Shown here piece after piece: positions 34,806-45,954 of a DNA stretch of 64,000 nt. The position numbers were made by a program, and so were the translations under genes. The stretch is taken from the NCBI RefSeq assembly GCF_004011695.2, contig NC_082424.1, positions 248,001 to 312,000 of the forward strand, in the 5' to 3' direction. This stretch comes from Ascochyta rabiei (taxonomy: Eukaryota; Ascomycota; Dothideomycetes; Pleosporales; Didymellaceae). Under the pieces are notes generated by a model. It was given only the letters and a program-made list of their open reading frames with translations, was not told where the DNA came from and searched no databases. Every line of letters begins with the position of its first letter. Positions within the stretch are counted from its first letter, which is position 1.

Positions 34806-36035
34806 ATGTTGGCTGTCCATTCGATCCAAAGCCCTCCAAGCCGGCCTATTCGAAGCTCGGTACTACCACGCGCATATCTGGATGGCGACAAGCTCCCCGC
34901 ATCTCCTCCTCCAGAGCGCAAGGAAGTGCAGCACTCTCGAGAACCCGAAAATGGGCGGTTGACTTCTTTGACTACTACCAATGTAGGAGAGAGGAACTGC
35001 GCTCCAAAGCTATGGAAGAACCTATCAACTTTCGCGGTTTCAGCGCTCCAAAGCCCCTGGTACACCGCGATGCTGCGTCTCCAGAGCACGCTCATTCATG
35101 CCTCAGTTGATTCCTTCAACCGCCGCATAGATTATCGTTATGTTATTGTCCCTATGACTACAGGCAGTATCAGCTCGCCTATGGGCCTTGGCTCTGACTC
35201 GCAGCCGGTCTCCATCGAGCTTGCTGGAACGAAAACTTATCTTGCGGCTTCCTAACAGTTCACACTCGAATAGACGCTGCGACTAGTAGATGGTCTGTCT
35301 GGAGCATATTATTTGGGTGCTTCGTGTCGAGGGGAGGATCCTGATGCGACGCATCTGAACCAATTCGTCCGTGTAGAGTGTGAACTCTTAGGCGGACTGA
35401 CAGATGGCATGCGTGTCGCAAACGAATACATCATCGCACTTGTTCAGGCGTTCAAAGACAACTATCGGGTCGAAGTCGAAAGATTTGCTGGGACTGCGAA
35501 ACATCTCGACGACATGCTTAACCTGTACGAAGCACATGAAAACGCCTTCCCCATTATCACATTGGACGATGCTCTCGCGCTGCCGGAGATGACTTGAGAT
35601 ATGTGGTATTATGCGGCAGAGGGACAGCCTCAATACGGGCGATGCCTGTCGCGGCTCGGAGAACAAATGCTGATTGCGAAATTCGGGGGTGCTGTCTGGC
35701 TTATTGAGATGGACCACATGAGTGTTCCTTTCTATCAAGCATATGCAGAAAACGACCGCAAAGCGCGTTACGGGGATCTGTTACTCGGCATGGGCGAGGT
35801 CGTTGGTTGCAGGACTCGTCATGTTACAGCCGAGCAAGCTTTAGGAGCATTAGCACGACACGAGGTTGACCCAGCAGAATACGGCTGGTACGTTGAGATG
35901 CGCAGGGTAACACAGCTTCTGACCACTGGGTGGGGCATCGGATCCGAGCGGTTTCTAGCATGGGTGCTGCAACACAATGATATTCGAGACATTCAGCTAT
36001 TGCCCCGTCTCAAAGGCATGCTATGTGCTCCATGA
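34806..36035 (+). pseudogene. Class II aminoacyl-tRNA-synthetase-like (Asn/Asp type) gene with three in-frame stops
   Basis: One continuous frame carries the class II catalytic core of an AsnRS/AspRS or AsnA-like protein, without an anticodon-binding domain. The blocks are VPMTTGSISSPMGLGSDS, a motif-2-like RGEDPDATHLNQFVRVECEL, a long helical insert, LIAKFGGAVWLIEMDHMSVPFY, and motif 3 GWGIGSERFLAWVLQHNDIRD. TAA at 35253, TAG at 35271 and TGA at 35595 interrupt this frame, yet conserved sequence continues immediately after each with no frameshift. No GT-AG pair neatly removes them. About 410 codons are seen from the ATG at 34806. The intact family would probably act as a stand-alone amidase/synthetase or in specialised metabolism (inference). 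Confidence 0.7.
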
Positions 36036-36448
36036 AGAACTCATGGTGGATCTAGATTATTAGGGTATGATAAAGAGTTGAGAAATGAAGAAGTAGGGCT
36101 ATGGAGTTAAACCCTAATAGAATGAGAAAAGGGATCAGTTTGCATTCAAGTTTTGTCAAGTCAGGTCCACTGTGATACTGCCGGTAGTATGAGATAAGAG
36201 AAAATCTATCCAGAGAACACTCAGGGCAAGCCACGGTGCGTGGCTTGGAACATGAAGTAAAACTATGTTAAGCGAATATGAGGAGGCTTTTTTTACTAGA
36301 CTTTGCTGACCCTGCTGACGGCCTCATGGAACGGGGGGCCTGGAAAATTATCCCATCGAAGCAGAAGCGCTACAGTAAGAATACAGCGCAGGGCGACTTG
36401 CATCTTAAGCGCCCGAACACGTCTCCGTCACCGTTTTTCCCGGCAACC

Positions 36449-36904
36449 ATGGCTCTACCAATCTCTCTGCGTTCGAAACCTTTACCAATCATTCACATCA
36501 ATGGCTTTCCTGGGACCGGAAAGTTAACCATTGCACGAGAAGTCGTCAAAATTCTACAGGACCACTTTGCAGCCTCTAAACCAGGAGAACAGGTCAAGCT
36601 CGTGCATAATCATCTAATGATCAATCCCGCCGATGCCGTCTTGCACAGAACGCAACCAGGCTACCAAAGACTTCGCAAAGCACTACGGGACGCTGTATTC
36701 TCTACGCTGAAGAGCGAAGCCGCCACATTCACTACGGCCTACGTGTTTACCGACTGGCAGAGCGGTGATGACGTTGGCGCGGAAGTGTGCAAGGATTTCC
36801 AGTCCGTGGCGCATGAGCGAGGGTGTGACTTCATCCCCATTATCATTACCTGTGACCAGACGGAAAATATCGCTCAACTGCGCAATAGCGATAGAGGATT
36901 TTGA
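36449..36904 (+). pseudogene. P-loop kinase-like protein, truncated by an in-frame TGA
   Basis: The ATG at 36449 (MALPISLRSKP) opens a 151-residue frame with a Walker A motif INGFPGTGKLTIAREVV near residues 18-34. The conserved segment LVHNHLMINPADAVLHR follows, typical of small fungal AAA/chloramphenicol-phosphotransferase-like P-loop proteins. The frame stops at TGA 36902-36904 just after IAQLRNSDRGF. In the same frame the expected C-terminal part continues (HKVTDAELLIQF, then TRLELDV) to about 37040, so the TGA looks premature. A shortened protein that keeps the nucleotide-binding fold could still be made. The function of the family is not known to me beyond NTP binding. Confidence 0.6.
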
Positions 36905-38015
36905 CACAAGGTCACCGACGCTGAGCTCCTGATACAATTTCGAGAGCAATCATACCCACCGCCGGTCTATCAGTTTGAGCAGGTGGAAACGCGCTTGGAA
37001 CTCGACGTCAGAGGCGGAGGTTGCACCATATGCTGTCGACTAATGGCTAGAACACCCTGCTGCTCATTTTTCCAACTCAGCTGATATGAAAGTTGCAGCT
37101 AGACACTTCTTCTCGCTGTTTAAAGAGCGGCACATTACTCTCTTAGAGCATACATCGCTACTATCATTTCAACCTTGCACTTACTACTCATATATTAGCA
37201 TTACGCTAGGTATCCTAGACTATTAAACTTAAACACGTTTCGAGCACGACTATCAGCTAGTTCACCTGGTAAGGTGTCACACTTATTATACAGGTCTTAG
37301 CTCGTTGAGAACAACTATCTTGATTTTATTTTAATTTACCTGTGATTCACTGCCACATATACTGGCGGCTGAAAGGACACAGACCTGCTACAGGACTCCC
37401 GTCAAGGGCCACTACGTGTACATTCAATGCATCCCAATAGAAAAAAATCTCATATCAGCGTCTCTTCCTACAAACTCTCACGAAGAAGAGCGGACTCCAC
37501 AATGGAAGAATCCTGGGATGAACCCATCTCAGGCGGATTGCGTCCAAGATTGGATTGACAAGACACTCGATAGACAACAAGGATAACCCTAACCCAAGCT
37601 ACACCCAAGGGCTCTGTAGCCCCAACAATAACCTGACCTAGCTCTAAGCCAGTTTACTAGCGCAGGTGGACCCTGATCTCCGCCGGTCCGGAAAAACCTC
37701 TAGGTTTAGGTAGTTGTGCAGGATGACCCGTAACAGACACCTTCCAAATTAGGTTAGCGCGATAAATGCACGCGTCCTGGCCAGGTGGTCCTGCAGGGTC
37801 GTTGAGGCCGTTTCTTGGTCGTCAACGCTGTGACCATCCTGGACTAGCACGTTTCAGGGCGTGTATATATCGATGTCTCCTAGCTAGCAAACAACTCAGT
37901 GCAGTTCTCTATTCTCTTCTACAGCGGCTGATTATGCCGCCAAATTCATTGTTGCTAGCAAATAGCTTCACGCCCTGCTCTATCTACGATATCTGTGGCG
38001 GATCAGACATCTACC
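36905..38015. other. Gene-poor, AT-rich intergenic region
   Basis: Apart from the C-terminal remnant of the P-loop gene (to about 37040) and a leader sequence shared with 39.8 kb, I see nothing in this 1.1 kb. The AT-rich part at 37130-37350 resembles old mutated repeat DNA, but I cannot assign it. Confidence 0.5.
37857..37946 (+). repeat. Dispersed duplicate, copy 1 (leader of C2H2 gene)
   Basis: This roughly 90-bp stretch (GTATATATCG, TCTCCTAGCTAG, CAGTTCT, TACAGCGGCTG, then ATGCCGCCA) aligns along its length with 39757-39843. It begins with a TATA-like TATATAT and lies about 70 bp before the C2H2 gene's start, so it is probably promoter or 5' leader. Confidence 0.75.
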
Positions 38016-39040
38016 ATGGAACACAACGCATTCGACAGCCTTGTCAGACAGAATGAGAATACCCTCATGGCTCCTTGCATACACACCTCAACTACGACTG
38101 GAAACTCAGATGCTCTTTGGACTTACGATCTTCCTGAGACCTTTCTCATTTCTGGTCTACCATGTGCTTTAAACTCCTCTGCAGCACCTTACTGTGTATG
38201 CGAAGGCATGCATCTGCCATGTGACAACACATTCCAAGCTTCCGGCATGCCAGAAATAGCCCTTGGATCCAACAGTCCTTGTCTGTTTTCTGAACCTGGC
38301 ATGGCTTTCCAATCTTCTATCCAGCGTGGTCAGAAGGCTATACCGACCCAGATGCTAATCCAAAACTCCCTCACACAGTCATCCAGCCATGCGATCCCGG
38401 TCCATCTACTCTTACTATTCCTGACCTCAACGTTGGCGAGATCTGCGAAAGCACCTCTTTGTTTACGGACTATCTGGACCAAGCCAGCTTTGAAATAGCT
38501 TCGGCCAGTATTGAGTCATCCGTTTCGTTGGACGGGAAAGTCCTCAACGACGAGATCTTCGGGTTGCAGGACCAAGCGATGGATGTGCATGCATTACAGG
38601 ATACTCAGAAAACTGCAACCACCCCCCTCCAGCCTGACGGCTGGCTACCAGAGGACCTTGAACATATCGGCTTTCAAGACTCTTTAGGGAATTGGTGTTG
38701 CAGGCACGGGGACTGCGCAAACGATAGGACCTTTATGCGGGCGTGCGATCTACAGAAGCACTATCGGTCCCACCTGAAGTACTTTTTCTGCAATAGCGAG
38801 TCTTGTCCCTTGGCTCTAACAGGCTTTTTAACAAGAAAAGATTTGCAGCGGCATATGCGATCGCACAATCCGGACATTACTTGCCCCGAGCCAGGATGTA
38901 GAAGGAAGTTTGGAAGAGTTGATAATATGAGACCACATCATGTCAAAATGCACCAGAGTGCTAAAAACAGTATTTTCCCACCAGCATGTCGAACACAAGG
39001 AGTTCCTCTAAATCTTAAGCACAAAGTCCAAGACCAGTAG
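38016..39040 (+). CDS. C2H2 zinc-finger transcription factor
   Basis: Exons 38016-38280 and 38325-39040, with a 44-bp intron (donor GTCTGT, branch-like CTGAAC, acceptor CCAG), give 326 residues. The N-terminal two thirds are Ser/Pro/Asp-rich (TLTIPDLNVGEICES), like an activation region. Three C2H2-type fingers follow at about residues 212-296: a first degenerate one (CRHGDC...LQKHYRSH), then CNSESC...LQRHMRSH, then CPEPGCRRKFGR...HHVKMH. Without the intron the two halves are in different frames, so a frameshift is the alternative explanation. It lies among damaged accessory genes. No target can be proposed. Confidence 0.65.
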
Positions 39041-39638
39041 CCATGCATCCTGCATTACTTGTAAAGAACGGAGCAGGACGTGGATCTTTTATCGGGTCCC
39101 CGAGCGGTGTGTTCGAGTGAAACACAGTTGCTAGTAGGCCCTTCCCAGATACTGCCTCAAACTTGAGTCTCAGCGAAGTGGGATTCTTGTTGTGTTTCAC
39201 GATCAATCTCTGGAGGCTTTCCTATATGAGTGTGACAAGGTTGAGGAATGCTTCTGGTGGCAAAGAAGAGAAGTCTGTTCTGGAGGCTGTGTCCGTTGGA
39301 ACGAGGTCTATTCGCGCCAGTATATCTTTCTCTTCCGGCGTAATGCTTAAAACCACACCAAAAGTCTCGTCTAGTCGATTTGTGACAACAGTGCCTCTCT
39401 CGGTATCGGATGGTGCTGTTGCTGGCCCTGCTGAGCTGCTAATGAAGGGTGGAGATGAAGTGAAACTATAGATCTGAACCTCAGTCGGAGTGTTCAGAAC
39501 TAGTCCGCAGCTTCCTGCTCCGGAATACTGCTTCAAAACATTGACAGCGGTACGCAATGTCGAGAACGCGCGCAGAAATGGTTCCAATTCCAAAGCTGCC
39601 AGGGTTTGCTTCAGCTTAGCATTGAGTTGATGAGGCAT
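39015..39638 (-). pseudogene. Unknown protein gene interrupted by one TAG
   Basis: The ATG at 39638 (MPHQLNAKLKQTL) opens a 138-residue frame ending VTLI at a TAG (39222-39224). The same frame continues at once with ESLQRLIVKHNKNPTSLR to a second stop at 39015, giving 207 codons with one nonsense codon. Both parts have similar helical, charged composition and lack low complexity, which suggests one original gene. I do not recognise the family. Its 3' end overlaps the last 26 bp of the C2H2 gene on the opposite strand. Confidence 0.4.
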
Positions 39639-39756
39639 TGTAGGGTATTTCGCTAGGCCGATAGTGAGGGATTGGTCTGCAAAAATGTTGCGGTATCAAT
39701 TGGGTGTCAATCGGACCGTCTACCCACGGCAGACGGCCCTAGCTTAGTTGGTCTCG

Positions 39757-39843
39757 GGACAGGTATATATTGCACTCTCCTAGCTAGACAGCAATATAGC
39801 GCAGTCTTTCCATTGTTCCCTACAGCGGCTAGTTACGCCGCCA
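39757..39843 (+). repeat. Dispersed duplicate, copy 2
   Basis: This shares TATATATTGCA, CTCTCCTAGCTAG, GCGCAGTCT, CTACAGCGGCTAG and ACGCCGCCA with copy 1 at 37857-37946, with roughly three quarters of positions matching by eye. Here it ends in a ten-base A run and abuts the antisense C-terminus of the asparaginase relic, so it no longer leads into a coding frame. Confidence 0.7.
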
Positions 39844-39849
39844 CAAAAA

Positions 39850-41042
39850 AAAAACATGATGAGTCAGGAGTGGGATAGTCGACCTTATGACTCCTGCTCT
39901 TGTTTGCGATCGTGACCCTGCAGACGCTACCGCAAAGATCATACTATTGCAATGGATCGATACGTCGCCTTCTTTGTCGACTGCGATGACGCCACAAGAA
40001 GAGGTGGGAAACAATTGGGCTGATCTAAGGACAGACATCTTGATAGCATCGCTCAGACAGGCCTGTTTTCACATGTTCGAGACAACTCTAGACGCGACTG
40101 TGGCCTTCAGAATGGCTTCACCACTTCCGCTGCTACGTTCTGCGTAAGCAGTTGTCACCAATTAGGTAATAGAAGAGGGGACATACCACACGATCGCCAC
40201 CTTATCGTCAGCATAGATACCGGCACCGAGGATAGCCGTGTCTCTTACTCTATCAACACTCTTGAACATAGTACCACCGGTGGAGTCGGTCGCTGCAAGG
40301 TTCCCGTAGATGTCCAGAGCTGTTGCACCAACCGTCCCATGGCCTTCAGCGATCTCGCCGATCTTGGTCACATTTGCGTCCCAATAACCCTTGCGCTTCA
40401 AAATAGTGAAATAATAATTCGCTTCGAAACAAACGCCCATTTGAGAAACTGAGAACGATCTGGAACCATTAGCAGTTTCGAGATATTCATTTTCTCGTAG
40501 TCTGATGAGACAGCTAGCTTGATACTGGTTTCGCGGAAAGAAATATGTTGCATTACAACGAATCACACTGCTTTCTGTCGTTGTGTTGCTGGCTTTGTAG
40601 TCTTATTTACAACACTATTTGATCGTTCTTTTTCTCTATTGATTAGTTAATGACTTTTAACGTCGACAATCTTTGATAAGTGTATGGTCACACATGAAGA
40701 TAAACGGTGGAGTCAGGGTGGACCCCTCCCTATCATGACCAGTTCATCATTGCAGTGCACCAAGCGGCGTTCTCAAGCATAGAACCCTTCGTCAGTGAAA
40801 AGGCTTCCACATATATGCAAATCCACAAGATGTATCACAGCTGCGTGCCTCGCAGATGACGCATGTATCATTGGTATTGCATAATTTTTGGGATTCGTGA
40901 TCTGTAGCGAAACTGCGGAGAGATCCTCGAGAATTGCTGTAGTACTGCAAACGTCTTTTGGGACAAAACTCCTGATTTGGTTCTTCGGTAGCAATAGAAA
41001 TGCGTCGAATGATGGGCAGTCATTGGGTCCAAAGGAGAGCAT
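39850..41042 (-). pseudogene. Ntn-type L-asparaginase / isoaspartyl peptidase relic
   Basis: The active-site region is well kept on the minus strand: GHGTVGATALDIYGN with the nucleophile Thr, then STGGTMFKSVDRV and ILGAGIYADDKVAIV. A GTATGT...CGTAG intron joins AIV to CSGSGEAILKATVASRVV. After SNM comes an in-frame TGA, then KQACLSDAIKMSVL. The C-terminal block CGVIAVDKEGDVSIHCNS and RSTIPLLTHHVFF follow in frame. The N-terminal subunit is degraded: only a weak TNPKNYA-type stretch is recognisable near 40830-40960, and no start is found. Intact enzymes self-cleave before the Thr and hydrolyse asparagine or isoaspartyl peptides. Confidence 0.7.
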
Positions 41043-41325
41043 TTAACCACAGTCTTGACTGATGTTGTGCCCACTGCTGGCAAAAACCAACACCTCGTGC
41101 TGATGTTCTGCCTAGGATGATGATAAGTACACTGTGTCGCCAAATCTCCTCACAAAAACCCACATTGATATGTCCTTCAAAGCCGTTGGATGTGTAAGAA
41201 CTTGTTGAATGATCCTATTACGAACATATTCTAAATTGTGGCGTGCCTGGTAAAAGGCTCATTTAGCCTAGCTGTATAGATACATGATGCTAGGTATGTA
41301 ACCTCCACACATTGGCTCGTGAAGC

Positions 41326-43180
41326 TCAGGCAGTAGACGTCGCGAGGGCAAGCAAAGCCTCGTAATTGGGGGTGCCGAGACCTGTTGCAGGATCCCACCC
41401 AGTAACAGCGCTGAAACCTGCCCCAGAGATAACACCGCTACATCCCCCGATCTTGCCATTCTTGATGTCTGTAAATCCAGTGCTTGCAGTGTTGTATAGC
41501 CAAGGGTTAAGAAAACCAAGACCCTTTTTCCCAGAAGCAATTCGAGCACTGTTCAGAAGCTGGAAGATACCTGCAGTGGTCGGTGCGGAGCACGATGTAC
41601 CAGTCACAGCGCCTGTGGATCCATTAGCCACAATAATAAAGTTGGTAGCCTGGGCGGAGATATCTGGATAGGCGCGGCCTGTGGAATTGAAATATTTTGC
41701 CACAGCGCTGTGGGTGCTGTCGCTTGCAAGCCATTTGTTGACGGTTGTATTCTGGTAAGTCGGTCGTCCAAAGACTTCAGAGAAACCGCCGCCGCCAGAT
41801 GACCAAGCACTCTCAGGGGAGTTACCTGTAGTCCCGCCGACAGTTGTGACCCAAGGGCAGCTTGCCGGGAAAGCGGTCGTGAAAGAGGGCTTGCCGTTGA
41901 CCTGGCAAGTGTTACCCACGCCAGAGTCACCTGAAGAGACGAGGATGGAAACACCGCGGGCTCCGAGTTGAGAGAATAAGTTGCACGCATTTGTTGCATA
42001 TGATAGCGGTACAGTGGCTTCGTCATCGCCATAAGAGATGGAGAGTGTGTTGGGGAGCGAAGCTGCAGGAAGAGCCAGCAGGTAGTTCAAAAACTCGAGG
42101 TACGGTTCGTTTAAGTTGATGCCGCTGCCTAAATACGGCCCAAGACCAGCTGTGCTGTAGTAGGTCATTGGTACGGAGCTTGAGATGCTGCCCGCGTACT
42201 GAACGTCCAGATTAGCCTCGACACCAGCAGGCGATGTCGGGCAAGTACTGCCGCTGACCCCGGTGCATGTAAAGGATTTGCCTTTGTTGTTGAAGTATGC
42301 ATAACTGGAGAGGAATGTAGTGAAGTCGGTTTTGATGGCATTCTCCTCGAGAAAGCCTGCAACTCCAAGAAGTCCTGCTGTCTGGTTTTTCGCGTTTGCG
42401 AAGTTATACAAGTTGGCCAGGCAGGTAGGTGTGATGCGGGAGCCGGTACATCCAGTCACAGCCTGTGCTGCTCCAACAGAGGATTTATCCTCTTCTATGG
42501 TGTGGTGCTCAGAGATAGTAGACCGAAATTGCTTCACGCCAAAGTATGTGGTAGGCTGGATCATATCCAGATGGCCAACTAGCGCTGAAGGAACACTGTA
42601 CTCGAGCGCTCGCATGGCGCGCGTACTTGTTTTCTCGTTCACTATACCGAACTGTCAGAGCTGATTTTAATCGGTGGGCGAAATTTGGCATTTTTTTACC
42701 GTAAGTGCTGTATGTTGTCTTCAAAAGCTTCTCGATAGCGTTTACAGTTCCTTCGACGGTGAGGTAATCGCCTGCCACGCTGATTTTGTCGCTCGGTATC
42801 TCGCTCTGAAGCCATTCCTTTACCAGACTTACAGACTCTTCCTTGGGTCCGATCAACGCTAAGATCTGTTCGTGATCAAGATGGTTGCCGTATTGCGGGT
42901 TACCCGGGGTCGCGATCTGCGTATCTGTTCAGCAAGGTCGACTTGTCACAATGCAACAAAAACTTACGTCTATGGCCAGCTTGTGGAATTTGTCCATTCC
43001 TTGATTCGTGAGATGGATTTTCAGCATAATCGTCGTGGCATCTCTGTCAATGTTGGCTGACTGGTCCACGACCCACCCAGGTGGGCTACTCTCAATTTTT
43101 TCCAACACAACATTGCTGGTTGGTAGTGCAGTGGACGCGCACACCAAGGTTGCCAAAGAAGCAACGGTCGAAAAGCGCAT
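41326..43180 (-). CDS. Secreted sedolisin-family (S53) tripeptidyl-peptidase
   Basis: This is predicted to be a secreted acid serine-carboxyl peptidase. Exons 42968-43180, 42700-42916 and 41326-42641 (introns of 51 and 58 bp) give 581 residues. A signal peptide (MRFSTVASLATLVCASTA) is followed by an activation prodomain (PPGWV, GNPQYGNHLDHEQ, ALEYSVP) and the S53 catalytic domain. The catalytic residues are visible: E285 and D289 in GVEANLDVQY, S493 in GTSCSAP, and the oxyanion Asp in SSGDSGVG. The C-terminal calcium-binding region (FTDIKNG, GWDPATGLGTPNY) is present. No damage is seen, unlike its neighbours. Length fits the family. Confidence 0.94.
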
Positions 43181-45285
43181 AATTGCAGTTGGCGAGAACG
43201 CTGAGGGGCAAGCCGCGCTTTTTATCGCTCTGTATATACCTGGATGTTTAGTATCGCATCATTCGTCTACAATAAAAATCTGTTTGGACGGAGCCCCGCG
43301 TGTGCACCGTAGTATTGGCACCTGCCTGATGCGGCTGATTGAATACAAGGTTCCTAAGCTTTGCTTTCGCCCAAACAGGAAGCTTCCTAAGCTTTGCCAA
43401 TGCATAAACAAGCTTTTTAACGCCGAGCAACATGTTCATTACCTTCATGCATTGAGTTGTATCATCCGCTTGTACATTTGAGGTGAGTCCATGGCAGATA
43501 CTGTACAACGCCGGGGTCGATAAGATCTAGCCTGTCCAGTCGAGCCGAGGTCCACATGAAGCCTGCAGCAACGCGAGGACGCGACGCACAATCAAACCCG
43601 GTGCTGCGGCTCAGGCTCGTTACCCGAACGTCTAAAGGACAGCAGAGGTTGATAGACTCGATTGCAGCATTACACACGCGCCAACCAGACGGCAGCATCC
43701 AGAGCTGTCGCCGTGAGCCTGCGCCGCAGTGCCTATCCCTGAGGAGTATGGTCGGTTTCCAGGACGCCGAACGGGCATTTTTTGGTGCTCTGCACACCGA
43801 ACGAGTTCGGTGCAACGTAAGGCTAATCTTTTCCGCTTCTCTCTGTTATTAGATGCAACTCTAGTGTTCTTGCTACCCGGAGAATACTCCTTCATTCTTG
43901 GCGCTTAACAGGTACCCTCCTACCCCTGACTACCTACACTACAGCCTTCAATAAGCCAAATTCACGCGATTTAGCCAAATTTTACCTACATGTTGATAAT
44001 TCTGACACACATTAGGGCACAGACGTAGGGGCAGCTAGAGTAAGAGAGTATAAGAGAGCGGGAGAGAGCAGGAAAGCTAGAGATAGTGCCTAAACTTAGC
44101 AGAGGTTACCTTGTCACACTTGCCTTACGCTTGTTAAAGATAGTATAATTGACTAGATTCTAGTGCACTAAAATAAATTTGGCATAACTGGTTAAAAGCT
44201 GGTGTACCTAGCACCGAACGTTTAGCGCTCTACCAACCAGATATTGGTTTACTACACACTGAACAGTTCGATGCCCTGAGAACTGACTGTGCGCCACAGG
44301 GTAGCTACCCACGCGCGCCCACCCTAAAGAGCTAACCCACCACGCTCTCCTCCATCTATTAGATACCTCCTCAGCCTGCCACTATCCATAACTGCGGCTT
44401 TCTTGCTCGTCCACCAACAGCTTGATTGTATTTATGGTTATGCCTCGCATCTATTGATACTATCACATCCTACAGCGCTCACATCTGCGCAGCTGCTTCC
44501 CAACTCTTACCAGCGCCTGTCAGTCGATAAAATGACTCCGCTAAGCTGCGGCCAAGCGATAATTGGCTCCTTAGTTGGAGATGGTTTTGACACCGTGCCC
44601 ATCAAAGTAGATATGGATGGTGCATAGCTTGTGGAGGTCAAGTCCGAAAGATGGACCTTCACGATCACAGGAGACATCCGTACATAGCGGAAGTACAGGA
44701 GCATGAGAACCCATGCAAGTCTTCTGATGCAGATGAAGCTATAGTGAAGTCGGCTCGCTGAGCATTGAGCCTGCTTGGTGCACTGGCTAGGTTTAGCGCA
44801 GTTTTGACCACCGCAGGTCGCATTTTCTCGTATCATTGTTGCACCAATTTCCTCTCCTATCCGAGACTAGCTTGTGATGTCGTCTCGTGGCTGGCGTTGC
44901 TTCCAGATTGACAAGCAAGGCACAAAACCTCGAAGTATTTTGCAGTACAGTCTCGCCCACAGTTGTGACTGACGGACAGAGAGCAGCGGTCCCATCGTAG
45001 CCGAGATTGTACGTCAACTCACGTCAACTAGCGCCGACGTGCCCTTGAAACAATACTATCTCCTTGAAGATTCAGGTATTATGAAGAAACGCAATTAGGC
45101 TTCATGCATCGCGAATGTTCGGGGCCTCCAGCCAGACTAAGTGATGAGGAATCAAGTTGGATCGAAAAAAAACCAAACCCCAAGCAAGGCAGCTCATAAT
45201 AACATAAATATGTATTAGTGTATTGAATTATTTACAGGCACCTAGGGCATCAGAGCTTTTTCTCATCCACAGGCCGCTAACTCTT
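43181..45285. other. Gene-poor region
   Basis: About 2.1 kb without a supportable gene. Short frames (for example 43462-43815 on the minus strand, 44403-44627 on the plus strand) show no conserved motifs. GAGA-rich sequence occurs near 44040-44080. It looks like degraded DNA, but I cannot name a source. Confidence 0.45.
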
Positions 45286-45954
45286 CTACATCAACGTCCA
45301 GCCGTCGAGCCAGCCCCCGGCCACTGCGTTGTTTGTGCCGCCCGCTTCAGCATAGCAGGTCATTTACACAGTGAAGAAATTCAGCGAACTGCGCGTCTGA
45401 AAGGGGAAGGTGACCACCCTCCAGTCGTTGAACACAGGAGTGCTGTGCATCTGGTTCGTCCATGAACCCGACTAGGTTATCGTTAATTTGAATTCACACT
45501 TCGTGCGCGGATTTGCCATTAAGGTGCAGTGGTAAGCCTGGAACCCATAATCTTGTCCTGAGATAAGTTCTATCAAGCGATCCTAGCTCAACGTAGCGCC
45601 ATTGTTGCTGTTGTTAAACTTAACATCAACTCCATAACTGCCTGAACGTGGGTTGGCGCCACTCACAACGGGCTTGAAATTAGCGAGATTCTGGCCGGTC
45701 AAAGTTTGGGCCCAGTTTCCAAGAGTACTGTCCTCAAAGCCGCCGTCCTTGAAGAGTTCATTTCCAATCCCAGAATCCATAGTAGGAGTTGGTTCCTGAC
45801 TGACTGTAAATGTCCTTGTTGTGCACGTCCAGTCGTACTGACACATAAGTGAATTAGTCGGCACTTGTAGACAGGATACAAACAAGAGGTAGCTAGGGCT
45901 GCCATAGTTGCACCAGGCCCTGACAGCAAGCTCCAACACTGGCTCAGATATCAT
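45286..45954 (-). pseudogene. Relic of a secreted carbohydrate-binding-like (CBM4_9-type) protein
   Basis: One minus-strand frame reads GGFEDSTLGNWAQTL, then VVSGANPRSGSYGVDVKF and NNGATLS. It continues past a TAG with LIELISGQDYGFQAYHC, ANPRTKCEFKLTIT, past another TAG with SGSWTNQMHSTPVFNDW and VTFPFQTRSSLNF, past a TAA with MTCYAEAGGTNNAVAGGWLDGWTL, to a further TAG. Stops are at 45583, 45472, 45364 and 45286, all in one frame. The N-E/S-GxW start, the paired Cys and the closing WLD pattern resemble fungal CBM4_9-like jelly-roll domains of secreted proteins. No intact start or partner domain is found. Confidence 0.55.

Noticed and set aside
43462..43895. Overlapping 87-117-codon frames with Cys and Arg
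   Set aside because: Both strands are open at once and no family resemblance was found.
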